Shown: positions 1 through 8,546 of the stretch, one piece after another
Numbering within the stretch: the first letter of the stretch is position 1
Layout of the letters: the number at the start of each line of letters is the position of its first letter
Source of the DNA: Roseivivax sp. THAF197b
GTDB taxonomy: Bacteria; Pseudomonadota; Alphaproteobacteria; Rhodobacterales; Rhodobacteraceae
NCBI RefSeq assembly: GCF_009363255.1
Contig: NZ_CP045318.1
Location: 1,154,001-1,218,000, forward strand
DNA: 64,000 bases
Direction: 5' to 3'
The notes under the pieces: generated by a model
Databases searched by the model: none
What the model saw: only the letters and a program-made list of their open reading frames with translations
What the model was told of the DNA's origin: nothing
Translations under genes and position numbers: made by a program

Positions 1-1
1 G

Positions 2-175
2 CGCCGGATCGCCGATGCCGACGGGCTGGCCGAGGCGCTGACGGCGTTGGGCGATCCCGCGGACCAGGTGCGGCAAGGGCAGGCGGCACAGCAGGCGCTG
101 CAGCCCGAGGCCGATCTCGATGCGCTCCTCGCCGCGATCCTGCAGCGGCTGCCGGAGCGGTCGGGCATGGCTTGA
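2..175 (+). CDS. C-terminal end of a protein, possibly a glycosyltransferase (partial)
   Basis: An open frame enters from the left edge and stops with TGA at 173-175, giving the last 57 residues of a protein. The tail is an Ala/Leu/Gln-rich helix (DADGLAEAL, DPADQVRQG, LDALLAAILQ). It resembles the last helices of GT-B glycosyltransferases such as the KDO transferase WaaA, which end with a 'DPxxRxxxGxxAxxxL' pattern. No catalytic residue lies inside the window, so the family assignment is a guess. The DUF1178 gene starts 50 bp downstream on the same strand. Confidence 0.4.
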   Translation, partial: RRIADADGLAEALTALGDPADQVRQGQAAQQALQPEADLDALLAAILQRLPERSGMA

Positions 176-225
176 AGGCCTTGGGCGATGCAATATCTTT
201 AAAGGTAGAAACTCAGAGCCAGTCC

Positions 226-681
226 ATGATCAGCTACACGCTCAAATGCGCGTCGGGACACAGCTTCGACAGCTGGTTCCAATCCGCCACCGCCTTCGAA
301 ACCCTGCAGGCGCAGGGCATGGTCTCCTGCGCGATCTGCGGGGACACGAAAGTGGAAAAAGCGTTGATGGCGCCTGCCGTGTCCAAGTCGACGTCAAAGG
401 ACGAACAGGCCAAGCCCATAGCGGCGCCGGACCGGCCAGGGCCGCTTTCTGCGCCGAAAAGCCCGGCGGAACAGGCGATTGCCGCGCTCAAGGCGCATGT
501 GGAGAAGAACCACCATTATGTCGGCAAAAGCTTCGCCAGCGAGGCGCGCGCGATTCATGACGGTGATGCGCCCGAACGCCCCATCTGGGGCGAGGCGCGG
601 CCTGACGAGGCGCGCAAATTGGCAGAGGACGGGGTACCCATCGCCCCCTTGCCATTCACCCCGACACGCAAAAGTAACTGA
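226..681 (+). CDS. DUF1178 family protein
   Basis: A 151-residue cytosolic protein of the DUF1178 family, widespread in Alphaproteobacteria and of unknown function. The N-terminus MISYTLKCASGHSFDSWF, with a CxxGH and then a CAIC pair near residue 42, suggests a small zinc-ribbon-like head. The middle is low-complexity (Ser/Lys/Pro), and the C-terminal half (AIAALKAHVEKNHHYVG...) is the conserved family core. An in-frame start further upstream (172) would add 18 residues that do not look like the family, so ATG 226 was chosen. An SDR gene follows after 6 bp, so the two are probably co-transcribed. Confidence 0.88.
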   Translation: MISYTLKCASGHSFDSWFQSATAFETLQAQGMVSCAICGDTKVEKALMAPAVSKSTSKDEQAKPIAAPDRPGPLSAPKSPAEQAIAALKAHVEKNHHYVGKSFASEARAIHDGDAPERPIWGEARPDEARKLAEDGVPIAPLPFTPTRKSN

Positions 682-687
682 GGTAAC

Positions 688-1335
688 ATGGCGCGGATAT
701 TGATCACGGGTGCCAGTCGCGGCATCGGCGCGGCGCTGGCCGAGCGCATGGAGACGCAAGGACACGAAGCGATCCGCACCTCGCGGGCAGGGGGCGGTAC
801 GGTCGCCCTCGATGTGACAGACCCGGCCTCGATCGCGAACCTTGCCACGCGGATCGGGGAGGACAGCCTCGACGTGCTGGTCTGCAATGCGGGCATCTAC
901 CCCGACAAGGCAGAGGCGCTCGACAATGGCTATCCGCCGCAAATGTGGGCCGACGCCTTCGCCACCAACGTCACCGGCGTCTTCGCCACGATCCAGGCGC
1001 TTTTGCCCGCGCTCCGGCGCTCGAAGGCCGGCAAGATCGCGATCATCTCCTCGCAGATGGGATCGTCCGAACGCGCGCCGGGCGGCAGCTATATCTACCG
1101 CGCCACCAAGGCGGCGGTGACCAATCTGGGGCGCAACCTTGCCGCCGATCTACGCGATGACGGCATCGCCGTGGGTATCTACCATCCCGGCTGGGTGCGC
1201 ACCGATATGGGCGGGCAGGGGGCGAGCATCTCGCCCGAGGCGTCCGCTGCGGGCCTTGCAGACCGGATCGCGGAGCTGAGCCTCGAGACGACCGGCGCCT
1301 TCCTGACCTGGGACGGAGAGGTGCATCCGTTCTGA
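688..1335 (+). CDS. Short-chain dehydrogenase/reductase (SDR)
   Basis: A 215-residue NAD(P)-dependent oxidoreductase of the classical SDR superfamily, cytosolic. The Rossmann glycine motif TGASRGIG is at residues 7-14, the NAG motif near 66-68, the catalytic serine in IISSQMGS, and the YxxxK pair in YRATK. It is shorter than typical 250-residue SDRs and resembles the CsgA/sniffer-like subgroup. The substrate cannot be read from the sequence. It starts 6 bp after the DUF1178 stop, so it is likely in the same operon. Downstream is a 150-bp gap before lysC. Confidence 0.9.
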   Translation: MARILITGASRGIGAALAERMETQGHEAIRTSRAGGGTVALDVTDPASIANLATRIGEDSLDVLVCNAGIYPDKAEALDNGYPPQMWADAFATNVTGVFATIQALLPALRRSKAGKIAIISSQMGSSERAPGGSYIYRATKAAVTNLGRNLAADLRDDGIAVGIYHPGWVRTDMGGQGASISPEASAAGLADRIAELSLETTGAFLTWDGEVHPF

Positions 1336-1485
1336 GCCCGCCCCCCGGGTCTGTGCGCAACATCCTGAGGCACGCGTCATAGCGGCATCCGGGCCAGCCC
1401 CGCGCCGCGGATGCAAGCACGCTCTTGCGCGTGTTCGACCCCCCGATTAAAGGGCGAGGCGAAGTCAGTCCCCGGGAGGCGCGCC

Positions 1486-2721
1486 ATGCCCGTTCTCGTG
1501 ATGAAGTTCGGCGGCACGTCCGTCGCCACGCTCGATCGTATCCGCCGCGCGGCCAAACGCGTGGGCGTCGAGGTATCCAAGGGCTATGACGTGATCGTCA
1601 TCGTCTCCGCGATGTCGGGCGAGACCAACAAGCTCGTGGGCTTCGTGAACGAGACCTCGCCTTTCTACGATGCGCGCGAATATGACGCCGTGGTGTCCTC
1701 GGGCGAGAACGTGACCGCGGGGCTGATGGCGCTGACGCTGCAGGAAATGGACGTGCCTGCGCGCTCCTGGCAGGGCTGGCAGGTGCCGCTTCTGACTACC
1801 TCGGCTCATGGTGCGGCCCGGATCGAGGACATCCCCACCGACAACATCAACGCCAAGTTCGGCGAGGGCATGCGCGTCGCGGTCGTGGCGGGCTTTCAGG
1901 GCATCAGCCCCGAGGGCCGGATCACCACGCTGGGGCGCGGCGGGTCTGACACGACGGCGGTGGCCTTTGCGGCGGCCTTCGGCGCGGAGCGTTGCGATAT
2001 CTACACCGATGTGGACGGCGTCTACACCACCGACCCGCGCATCTGCGAGAAAGCCCGCAAGCTTGACCGCATCGCCTTCGAGGAGATGCTGGAACTGGCC
2101 TCGCTCGGGGCCAAGGTGCTGCAGACCCGGTCTGTCGAGCTTGCGATGCGCTACAAGGTGCGCCTGCGGGTTCTGTCGAGTTTCGAGGAAATGGATGACG
2201 CGGCAGGTACGCTTGTCTGCGACGAGGAGGACATCATGGAAAGCAAGGTCGTGGCCGGTGTGGCCCATTCGCGCGACGAGGCGAAGATGACGCTCGTTTC
2301 GGTTGCGGACCGTCCGGGCATTGCCTCGGCCATCTTCACCCCGCTCGCCGAGGCGGGGGTCAATGTGGACATGATCGTGCAGAACATCTCGGATGACGGG
2401 CGCACCGACATGACCTTCTCCTGCCCCGTGGACCAGGTGAAGCGCGCGCAGAAGGCGATGGATGACGCGAAGGCCTCGGGCGCGATCAACTTCCATGACC
2501 TCGTGGCCGATACCGGCGTGGCGAAGGTGTCTGTCGTGGGGATCGGCATGCGCAGCCATGCAGGTGTCGCCGCCAAGATGTTCCAGACGCTGGCGCAGGA
2601 AGGCGTGAACATCAAGGTCATCGCGACCTCGGAAATCAAGATTTCCGTCCTGGTCGATCGCAAGTACATGGAACTCGCGGTGCAGGCACTGCATGACGCG
2701 TTCGAGCTGGAAAAAGCCTGA
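1486..2721 (+). CDS. lysC: Aspartate kinase
   Basis: A 411-residue aspartokinase that phosphorylates L-aspartate, the first step toward lysine, threonine and methionine. The N-terminal amino-acid-kinase domain opens with MPVLVMKFGGTSVA (KFGGTS motif) and contains GRGGSDTTA near residue 150. Two ACT domains follow (about 265-410), with VSVADRPGIASAIF and VVGIGMRSHAGVA marking their starts. The length matches the monofunctional, feedback-regulated alphaproteobacterial enzyme. ATG 1486 is chosen because it has a GGGAGG ribosome site 7 bp upstream; an in-frame upstream ATG at 1411 would add 25 unrelated residues. A strong hairpin follows the stop. Confidence 0.97.
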   Translation: MPVLVMKFGGTSVATLDRIRRAAKRVGVEVSKGYDVIVIVSAMSGETNKLVGFVNETSPFYDAREYDAVVSSGENVTAGLMALTLQEMDVPARSWQGWQVPLLTTSAHGAARIEDIPTDNINAKFGEGMRVAVVAGFQGISPEGRITTLGRGGSDTTAVAFAAAFGAERCDIYTDVDGVYTTDPRICEKARKLDRIAFEEMLELASLGAKVLQTRSVELAMRYKVRLRVLSSFEEMDDAAGTLVCDEEDIMESKVVAGVAHSRDEAKMTLVSVADRPGIASAIFTPLAEAGVNVDMIVQNISDDGRTDMTFSCPVDQVKRAQKAMDDAKASGAINFHDLVADTGVAKVSVVGIGMRSHAGVAAKMFQTLAQEGVNIKVIATSEIKISVLVDRKYMELAVQALHDAFELEKA

Positions 2722-2757
2722 TATCCCAAGGATTAGGCGGAATTTGCCGCCGCATGC

Positions 2758-2787
2758 ACCTTTCGCATGCGAAAGGTTCTAGTTTTT
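2758..2787 (+). terminator. Rho-independent terminator of lysC (20-bp perfect palindrome)
   Basis: A perfect palindrome, ACCTTTCGCATGCGAAAGGT (2758-2777), starts 37 bp after the lysC stop and is followed by TCTAGTTTTT. The stem plus T-run is a good intrinsic terminator between lysC and ptsP. The exact symmetry means a regulator site cannot be excluded. Confidence 0.65.
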
Positions 2788-2871
2788 CAACTCAAGGGTT
2801 AGTACGTCTTCCCCTCGACGGGCTGCATCGCCTATAACCGGGGACAGCCGATTTCATAGCTGGGAATTGAT

Positions 2872-5115
2872 ATGCCGGATCGCGGCGAAAGCGAGAGCGA
2901 AAGCCGGAAATTGCTGCGCCGGCTGCGCGACACCATGGCCGAGGAAGCCGCCGGACAGGCGCGCCTCGACAAGATCACGCATCTGACCGCCGATTCCATG
3001 GGGACGGAGGTGTGTTCCGTCTACCTGTTCCGCGACCCCGAAACCCTGGAGCTCTGCGCCACGCATGGCCTCAAGAAAGAGGCCGTGCACCAGACTCGCA
3101 TGCGGATCGGAGAGGGGCTCGTGGGCCGTGTCGCGCGCTCGGGCGAGGCGGTCAATGCCGCCGACGCGCCGTCCCAGCCCGGTTTCCGCTACATGCCCGA
3201 AACCGGCGAGGAAATCTTCTCGTCCTTCCTGGGCGTGCCGGTTCAGCGCCTGGGCGAGACGCTGGGCGTTCTGGTCGTGCAGTCCAAGGAGGCACGCGAA
3301 TTCTCCGCCGATGAGCTATACGCGCTTGAAGTGGTGGCCATGGTGCTCGCCGAGATGGCCGAGCTGGGCGCCTTCGTGGGCGAGGGCGCGGCCCTGCAGG
3401 CCCGCCACACCGAAGCGCGGCTCATTCGCGGCACGCAAGGGCAGGAGGGCACCGCCGAGGGCCATGTCTGGCTGCACGAGCCGCGCGTCGTCGTTACCAA
3501 CCTCGTGGCCGACGATCCGCAGAAGGAACATGCGCGGCTGACCGAAGCAGTGCAATCGCTGCAGGTCTCCGTCGATGATCTGTTGGCCTCGGCCGAAGAT
3601 CCCGAACAGCGCGCGATCCTCGAAGCCTACCGCATGTTTGCGGCCTCCAAGGGCTGGGTCCGGCGCATGCAGGAAGATATCGACCGGGGCCTTTCGGCGG
3701 AATCGGCGGTCGAAAAGCAGCAATCCAACGCCCGCTCGCGGATGTCCCAATCCACCGATCCCTATCTGCGCGAACGGCTGCAGGACCTCGACGATCTGTC
3801 GAACCGGCTGCTCCGGATCCTGACGGGGCAGGGCAACCATACCGGCGCGGAGATGCCCGCCGATCCCATCCTCGTGGCGCGCAATATCGGCCCCGGCGAG
3901 CTTCTGGAATACGGTCGCAGCCTGCGCGGCATCGTGCTCGAGGAAGGCTCGGTCGGCAGTCACGCGGCGATCGTGGCCCGCGCGCTGGCCATTCCGCTCA
4001 TCATCCATGCGGGCAATATCACCACCGAGGCGCTGAACGGCGATCACATCATGGTCGACGGGGATCAGGGCATCGTGCACCTGCGCCCCGACGAGACCGT
4101 GGTCGGCGCCTTCCGCGACAAGATGGCGATGCAGGCCAAGGCGCAGGAGCGCTACGCCTCCATCCGCGATGCCGATTGCGTGGCCGCTTGCGGCACCCGG
4201 GTGCATCTGAACATGAATGCGGGCCTGATGGCCGATCTGCCAAGCCTCGATGGCTCCGGCGCCGAAGGGGTCGGTCTGTTCCGCACCGAGCTGCAATTTC
4301 TGGTGCGCAACAAGATGCCCACGCGCACCGAGCTCGCCGCGCTTTACGCCCGCGTCCTCGATGCGGCCCATGGCAAGCGGGTGAATTTCCGCACGCTCGA
4401 CATCGGTTCGGACAAGGTGCTGCCCTACATGAAGCCCAACGACGAGCCGAACCCGGCGTTGGGCTGGCGGGCGATCCGCGTAGGCCTCGACAAGCCGGGC
4501 GTGATGCGGATGCAGCTGCAGGCGCTCTTCCGCGCGGCCAATGGCCGACCGCTGACGCTGATGTTCCCCTTCGTGGCCCAGCTGGATGAATTCCGCGCGG
4601 GCCGCGCCGAGGTCGAAAAAACAATCGCCCGCGAAAAGCGCCTGGGCCATCCGGTGCCCGAGACGCTGGAAGTGGGCGCCATGCTGGAGACGCCGAGCCT
4701 GGCCTTCGCGCCGCGGAAGTTCTTCGAGGAGGTCGATTTCCTGTCCATCGGCGGCAATGATCTCAAGCAGTTCTTCTTCGCCGCCGACCGCGAGAACGAG
4801 CGCGTGCGCCGCCGCTACGACACGCTCAATTGTTCCTTCCTGACCTTCATCGAGGGGATCGTGGACCGCTGCGCCGAGACGGGCACGCATCTGTCCTTCT
4901 GTGGTGAGGATGCGGGCCGACCGATCGAAGCCGCCTGCCTTGCGGCGGTGGGTCTGCGGACGCTGTCCATGCGCCCGGCCTCCATCGGCCCCGTGAAGCA
5001 CCTTCTGATGCGCGTGCGCCTCGATGAGCTGCGCGAGGTCATCAAGGGCGCCTGCCATGACGGCCACCAATCGGTGCGCGGGCCAGTGATGGACTATCTC
5101 GCCCGCGCAAGCTGA
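2872..5115 (+). CDS. ptsP: Phosphoenolpyruvate-protein phosphotransferase PtsP (EI-Ntr)
   Basis: A 747-residue Enzyme I-Ntr, the cytosolic kinase that passes phosphate from PEP to NPr in the nitrogen-related PTS. An N-terminal GAF domain (about 20-165) is expected to sense the glutamine/2-oxoglutarate balance. It is followed by the PTS-EI N-terminal helical region (about 200-330) and the phosphohistidine swivel domain with SHAAIVARALAIP, where His364 is the likely phosphorylated residue. The PEP-binding TIM barrel (about 410-740) shows GVGLFRTE and the C-terminal SFCGEDAG with the active-site cysteine. The length agrees with other alphaproteobacterial PtsP proteins. It stands alone; the partners ptsN and npr are not in this window. 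Confidence 0.95.
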   Translation: MPDRGESESESRKLLRRLRDTMAEEAAGQARLDKITHLTADSMGTEVCSVYLFRDPETLELCATHGLKKEAVHQTRMRIGEGLVGRVARSGEAVNAADAPSQPGFRYMPETGEEIFSSFLGVPVQRLGETLGVLVVQSKEAREFSADELYALEVVAMVLAEMAELGAFVGEGAALQARHTEARLIRGTQGQEGTAEGHVWLHEPRVVVTNLVADDPQKEHARLTEAVQSLQVSVDDLLASAEDPEQRAILEAYRMFAASKGWVRRMQEDIDRGLSAESAVEKQQSNARSRMSQSTDPYLRERLQDLDDLSNRLLRILTGQGNHTGAEMPADPILVARNIGPGELLEYGRSLRGIVLEEGSVGSHAAIVARALAIPLIIHAGNITTEALNGDHIMVDGDQGIVHLRPDETVVGAFRDKMAMQAKAQERYASIRDADCVAACGTRVHLNMNAGLMADLPSLDGSGAEGVGLFRTELQFLVRNKMPTRTELAALYARVLDAAHGKRVNFRTLDIGSDKVLPYMKPNDEPNPALGWRAIRVGLDKPGVMRMQLQALFRAANGRPLTLMFPFVAQLDEFRAGRAEVEKTIAREKRLGHPVPETLEVGAMLETPSLAFAPRKFFEEVDFLSIGGNDLKQFFFAADRENERVRRRYDTLNCSFLTFIEGIVDRCAETGTHLSFCGEDAGRPIEAACLAAVGLRTLSMRPASIGPVKHLLMRVRLDELREVIKGACHDGHQSVRGPVMDYLARAS

Positions 5116-5296
5116 CCCGCGCGGGTTCAGACAGGCCTGCGGCAGGATTGACACCCATTGCGGGACTTTCGAGGAAACGCGCTAAGTCATGCAGTGATTG
5201 CATACCGGCTATTCACCCAGCGCGGTTTCACCACAGCCTGAATCCCGATAGGCGCCGGGGCTTGCGATACTTCTGTCCGTTGGAAAAGGCCCCTTC

Positions 5297-6925
5297 ATGT
5301 CCCGTGCCCCGCTCGCCCGCTTCGCGCAAAGCCTCTCCTCGGCGGATCTGAACATCCTGCCGCAGGGCAAGTTGAGCCCGTCGCAGCTCAAGACCGAACT
5401 CCTGTCGGGCTTGACCGTCGCACTGGCGCTGGTGCCCGAAGCGGTGGCCTTCGCCTTCGTGGCCGGCGTGCATCCGCTGGTCGGTCTTTACGCGGCCTTC
5501 CTTGTCGGTCTGATCACCGCGCTGATTGGCGGACGCCCCGGCATGATCTCGGGTGCGACGGGCGCGCTGGCGGTCGTGATGGTGGCGCTCGTGGCGCAGC
5601 ACGGGGTGGAATACCTCTTCGCGACCGTGGTCTTGATGGGCATTCTGCAGATGACCGCCGGTGTCCTTGGCTGGGGGAAATTCATCCGGCTCGTGCCGCA
5701 TCCGGTGATGCTGGGCTTCGTGAACGGGCTGGCCATCGTGATCTTCCTCGCGCAGCTCACGCAGTTCCAGGTGCCGGGCACCGCCGAGGTTTCAGGGCAT
5801 GGCGCATCGGGCGGGCAATGGCTGCCGATGGCGCAGATGATCCCGATGCTGGCCCTCGTCGCGCTGACCATGGGCGTGATCTGGCTGCTACCCAAGCTGA
5901 CCAAGGTCGTGCCCGCGCCGCTCGTGGGCATCGTGGTCACGGCGGGTATTGTCATCGGCTTCGGCATCGACGTGCCGCGCGTGGGCGATCTGGCCTCGAT
6001 CCAGGGCGGCTTGCCGAGCTTTCATGTCCCGACCGTGCCACTCAATCTCGAAACGCTCGAGATCATTCTGCCCTACGCGGTGATCCTCGCCGCGATCGGT
6101 CTCATCGAAAGCCTGCTGACGCTCAACCTCGTGGGCGAGATGACGGGCCGGAAGGGCGGCGCGAGCCAGGAATGCGTGGCCCAGGGTGTGGCCAATACCG
6201 TGACCGGCTTTTTTGGCGGCATGGGCGGTTGCGCGATGATCGGCCAGTCGATGATCAACGTGAAATCGGGCGGGCGGACCCGGGTCGCAGGCGTTGCTGC
6301 CGCCTTGTTCCTGCTGGTCTTCATCCTCTTCGCCGCTCCGCTGATCGAGCTCATCCCGCTCGCTGCGCTGGTGGGCGTGATGTTCATGGTGGTGATCGGC
6401 ACCTTCGCCTGGAACTCGCTGAAGATCCTCACCCGCGTGCCCAAGATGGACGCCTTCGTGATCGGCCTCGTGACCGTCGTGACGGTGCTCGAAGACCTCG
6501 CCGTGGCGGTGGTGGTGGGCGTGATCGCCTCTGCGCTCGAATATGCCTGGACCAATGCGCGCCGGATCTCGGCCAAGACCTACACCACGCCCGAAGGCGC
6601 GAAGGTCTACCAGGTCAACGGGCCGCTCTTCTTCGGCTCGGCCGACGGGTTCAACGAGATGTTCGATCCCGAGAACGATCCGGGTCTCGTCATCGTGGAT
6701 TTCGCCGACAGCCGCGTGGCCGATCAATCCGCCCTGCAGGCGATCGAGGCGGTGGCCGAGAAATACGAGGCAGAGGGCAAGCGGATCGAGCTGCGCCATC
6801 TCTCGCGCGATTGCCACTGGCTGCTGAAGAAATCCGGGCACCTCGTGATCGAGGCCGATGACGACCCAGATTACGGCGTCGCGGTGAATTACGGCGTGCG
6901 CACGGGCATCATCGGCGGGCACTAG
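5297..6925 (+). CDS. SulP family anion transporter with STAS domain
   Basis: A 542-residue inner-membrane transporter of the SLC26/SulP family. The first half is a run of hydrophobic helices with the family features LTVALALVPEAVAFAF (near residue 40) and GATGALAVVM. The C-terminal part (about 435-535) is a cytoplasmic STAS domain with the pattern IVDFADSRVADQSALQAIE. Members move sulfate, bicarbonate, dicarboxylates or chloride. The substrate cannot be decided here, and no sulfur-assimilation or carbonic anhydrase gene is adjacent. It is monocistronic in context, with 180 bp upstream and a gene-free repeat region downstream. Confidence 0.92.
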   Translation: MSRAPLARFAQSLSSADLNILPQGKLSPSQLKTELLSGLTVALALVPEAVAFAFVAGVHPLVGLYAAFLVGLITALIGGRPGMISGATGALAVVMVALVAQHGVEYLFATVVLMGILQMTAGVLGWGKFIRLVPHPVMLGFVNGLAIVIFLAQLTQFQVPGTAEVSGHGASGGQWLPMAQMIPMLALVALTMGVIWLLPKLTKVVPAPLVGIVVTAGIVIGFGIDVPRVGDLASIQGGLPSFHVPTVPLNLETLEIILPYAVILAAIGLIESLLTLNLVGEMTGRKGGASQECVAQGVANTVTGFFGGMGGCAMIGQSMINVKSGGRTRVAGVAAALFLLVFILFAAPLIELIPLAALVGVMFMVVIGTFAWNSLKILTRVPKMDAFVIGLVTVVTVLEDLAVAVVVGVIASALEYAWTNARRISAKTYTTPEGAKVYQVNGPLFFGSADGFNEMFDPENDPGLVIVDFADSRVADQSALQAIEAVAEKYEAEGKRIELRHLSRDCHWLLKKSGHLVIEADDDPDYGVAVNYGVRTGIIGGH

Positions 6926-7086
6926 CCCCGCCGCGCGCGCCGCACCGCGTCTTCGGCAAGAGGCCCGGGCAGGAAGCGGCGTCCTTCGTCTCAGAGCGGA
7001 CCCCGCCCGTGGCATTCTTACCCGGACCTGCAAACACCGGGCGGGCCACGTTGCGCTTCACCTTTCCCGTAAACCGCCGGGGTGAA

Positions 7087-7130
7087 TTGGCGGGCCCGGC
7101 CCGCCAAGAGGGGCAGGGCCCCTCCCTCCC
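7087..7130. repeat. GC-rich intergenic double hairpin (REP-like)
   Basis: Between the SulP gene and the flavin reductase is a 10+1+10 perfect inverted repeat (TTGGCGGGCC/GGCCCGCCAA, 7087-7107), followed by a second hairpin, GAGGGGCAGGGCCCCTC (7108-7124). The second unit recurs almost unchanged at 34996-35018, which suggests a dispersed element. It may also end transcription of the convergent genes, although there is no T-run. The rest of 6926-7086 holds nothing I recognise. Confidence 0.6.
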
Positions 7131-7346
7131 CGGATCTCACTCGCCCGGGCGTTTGAGGGCGAACTTTTCGCGCACCACGGTGTAGTCGCGATGCCCCATG
7201 CGCGAGAGCGGGTTGTAGCGCAGCACGTCGAACACCCCCGGATCTCACTCGCCCGGGCGTTTGAGGGCGAACTTTTCGCGCACCACGGTGTAGTCGCGAT
7301 ACCCCATCCGCGAGAGCGGGTTGTAGCGCAGCACGTCGAACACCCC
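7131..7346. repeat. 108-bp tandem duplication spanning the 3' end of the flavin reductase gene
   Basis: Two directly adjacent 108-bp copies (7131-7238 and 7239-7346) differ at only two bases by eye. Copy 2 encodes the last 33 codons and stop of the minus-strand flavin reductase. Copy 1 lies just past that stop and repeats the same codons and stop in the same frame, since 108 is a multiple of three. One difference would change Tyr to His in copy 1 (MGYRD to MGHRD); the other is silent. A slippage or unequal-exchange event is the simplest origin. Confidence 0.93.
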
Positions 7347-7850
7347 GTCGACCAGGCAATCGTCGCGCAGATGCACGCCCGTCACCTCGCCGAAGACGGC
7401 GAAATTGGCCTCGCCCGGCAATTGGACGATCTGCGTCAGCTTGCATTCGAGGTTGGCCGGTGCCTGCGCCACCCGCGAACAGGCGATGCTTTCACATTCC
7501 GCGCGCTCGATCTGGGCGAGGGTGAATTCGTCGGTGTCTTTGTCCCAGGCGCCCGAGGTCTGGTTCATCGCGTCGCGCATCTCGTATTCGACGATATTCA
7601 CGCAGAAGACGCCCGTATCGCGGATATTGGCGACGCTGTCCTTGGTGTCGCCGCGATCCTCTTTTGCCGAGGTCGAGGCGAACATGACCTGCGGCGGCAC
7701 ATAGGCCACGGCATTGAAGAACGAATAGGGCGCGAGGTTCTCCGAGCCATCCGCCCCACGGGTCGAAATCCAGCCGATGGGCCGCGGAGTGACCACGGCG
7801 TTGAAGGGGTTGTGCGGCAGGCCGTGGCCGTCTTCGGGGCGATAGAACAT
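7245..7850 (-). CDS. Flavin reductase family protein (FMN-binding split barrel)
   Basis: A 201-residue cytosolic protein of the flavin reductase-like, FMN-binding split-barrel family. The signature HNPFNAVVTPRPIGWISTRG at residues 13-32 and the N(L)APYSFFNAV segment are typical. Members reduce flavins with NAD(P)H or bind FMN for a partner oxygenase; no partner gene is adjacent. The start ATG at 7850 has AGGAG 5-6 bp upstream. Its final 33 codons plus stop are duplicated in tandem beyond the stop codon, so loss of the TGA would lengthen the protein by 36 codons. It diverges from the GNAT gene. Confidence 0.9.
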   Translation of the reverse strand: MFYRPEDGHGLPHNPFNAVVTPRPIGWISTRGADGSENLAPYSFFNAVAYVPPQVMFASTSAKEDRGDTKDSVANIRDTGVFCVNIVEYEMRDAMNQTSGAWDKDTDEFTLAQIERAECESIACSRVAQAPANLECKLTQIVQLPGEANFAVFGEVTGVHLRDDCLVDGVFDVLRYNPLSRMGYRDYTVVREKFALKRPGE

Positions 7851-8028
7851 GCTTTCTCCTCGGATGCGAATTCAGCCACAGGTAGACCGTACTGGCGCGG
7901 GGCCGACAAGTCCCCGGCAGCGGTTTGCCGAAGGGCCACGCGCATGTTACCCGGCGAAGCGGCCCGCAAGGGCCAATGAGCGGGCCGCATGGGCCAAGGG
8001 GCAGGGCCGCGAGGGGGCGGGCAGGGAT

Positions 8029-8514
8029 TTGTACATCCTCGATCAGGAACGCGCGGCGGATTGGTGGGAGGTCGAGGCCCTCTTCGATCTGTCCTTCGCG
8101 CCGGGCCGCACGGCGCTTTCCTCCTACCGCCTGCGTGAGGATGTGCCGCCCGTGGCGCAGCTCTGCCGCGTGGCCCGCGCGGAAGATGGCGGACAGGTCG
8201 GCGGCGCGATCCGCTATTGGCCGGTCCAGGTGGGCGGCACCGATGCGCTGCTGCTCGGCCCCATCGCCGTGCACCCGACTGCGCAGGGCGAGGGCCTGGG
8301 CGGTGCGCTCATCCGCGACAGCCTGGAACGCGCGCGCCCCATCTGCCCGCGGATCCTGCTGGTGGGCGATGCGCCTTATTACAGCCGCTTCGGCTTTGCC
8401 CGCGCCACGGGCGTCGAGATGCCGCCGCCCACGAACCCGGACCGCGTGCTGCAGCTGGCCCTGACGGACGGCGCCTGGGACGGGGTTGCGGGCACGGTTA
8501 CGCGCGCCGCTTGA
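8029..8514 (+). CDS. GNAT family N-acetyltransferase
   Basis: A protein of about 161 residues with the GNAT acetyltransferase fold. The acetyl-CoA-binding motif A is seen as LGPIAVHPTAQGEGLGGALI, and the YYSRFGF segment near the C-terminus is typical of the YhbS-like subgroup. The substrate is unknown. The frame stays open upstream to an ATG at 7849, but that stretch is Arg/Ala-rich, unlike the family, and overlaps the divergent flavin reductase start. Homology-like sequence begins at YILDQERAADWW, so a TTG start at 8029 with GAGGGGG 11 bp upstream is proposed. The start is the uncertain part. Confidence 0.8.
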   Translation: MYILDQERAADWWEVEALFDLSFAPGRTALSSYRLREDVPPVAQLCRVARAEDGGQVGGAIRYWPVQVGGTDALLLGPIAVHPTAQGEGLGGALIRDSLERARPICPRILLVGDAPYYSRFGFARATGVEMPPPTNPDRVLQLALTDGAWDGVAGTVTRAA

Positions 8515-8546
8515 AACCGCCTGTCCGAGCGCCGATCTTCTAGCCC

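Noticed and set aside
7849..8028. Longer GNAT protein starting at ATG 7849
   Set aside because: The added 60 residues are Arg/Ala/Pro-rich and unlike the family, and the start would overlap the divergent flavin reductase start.
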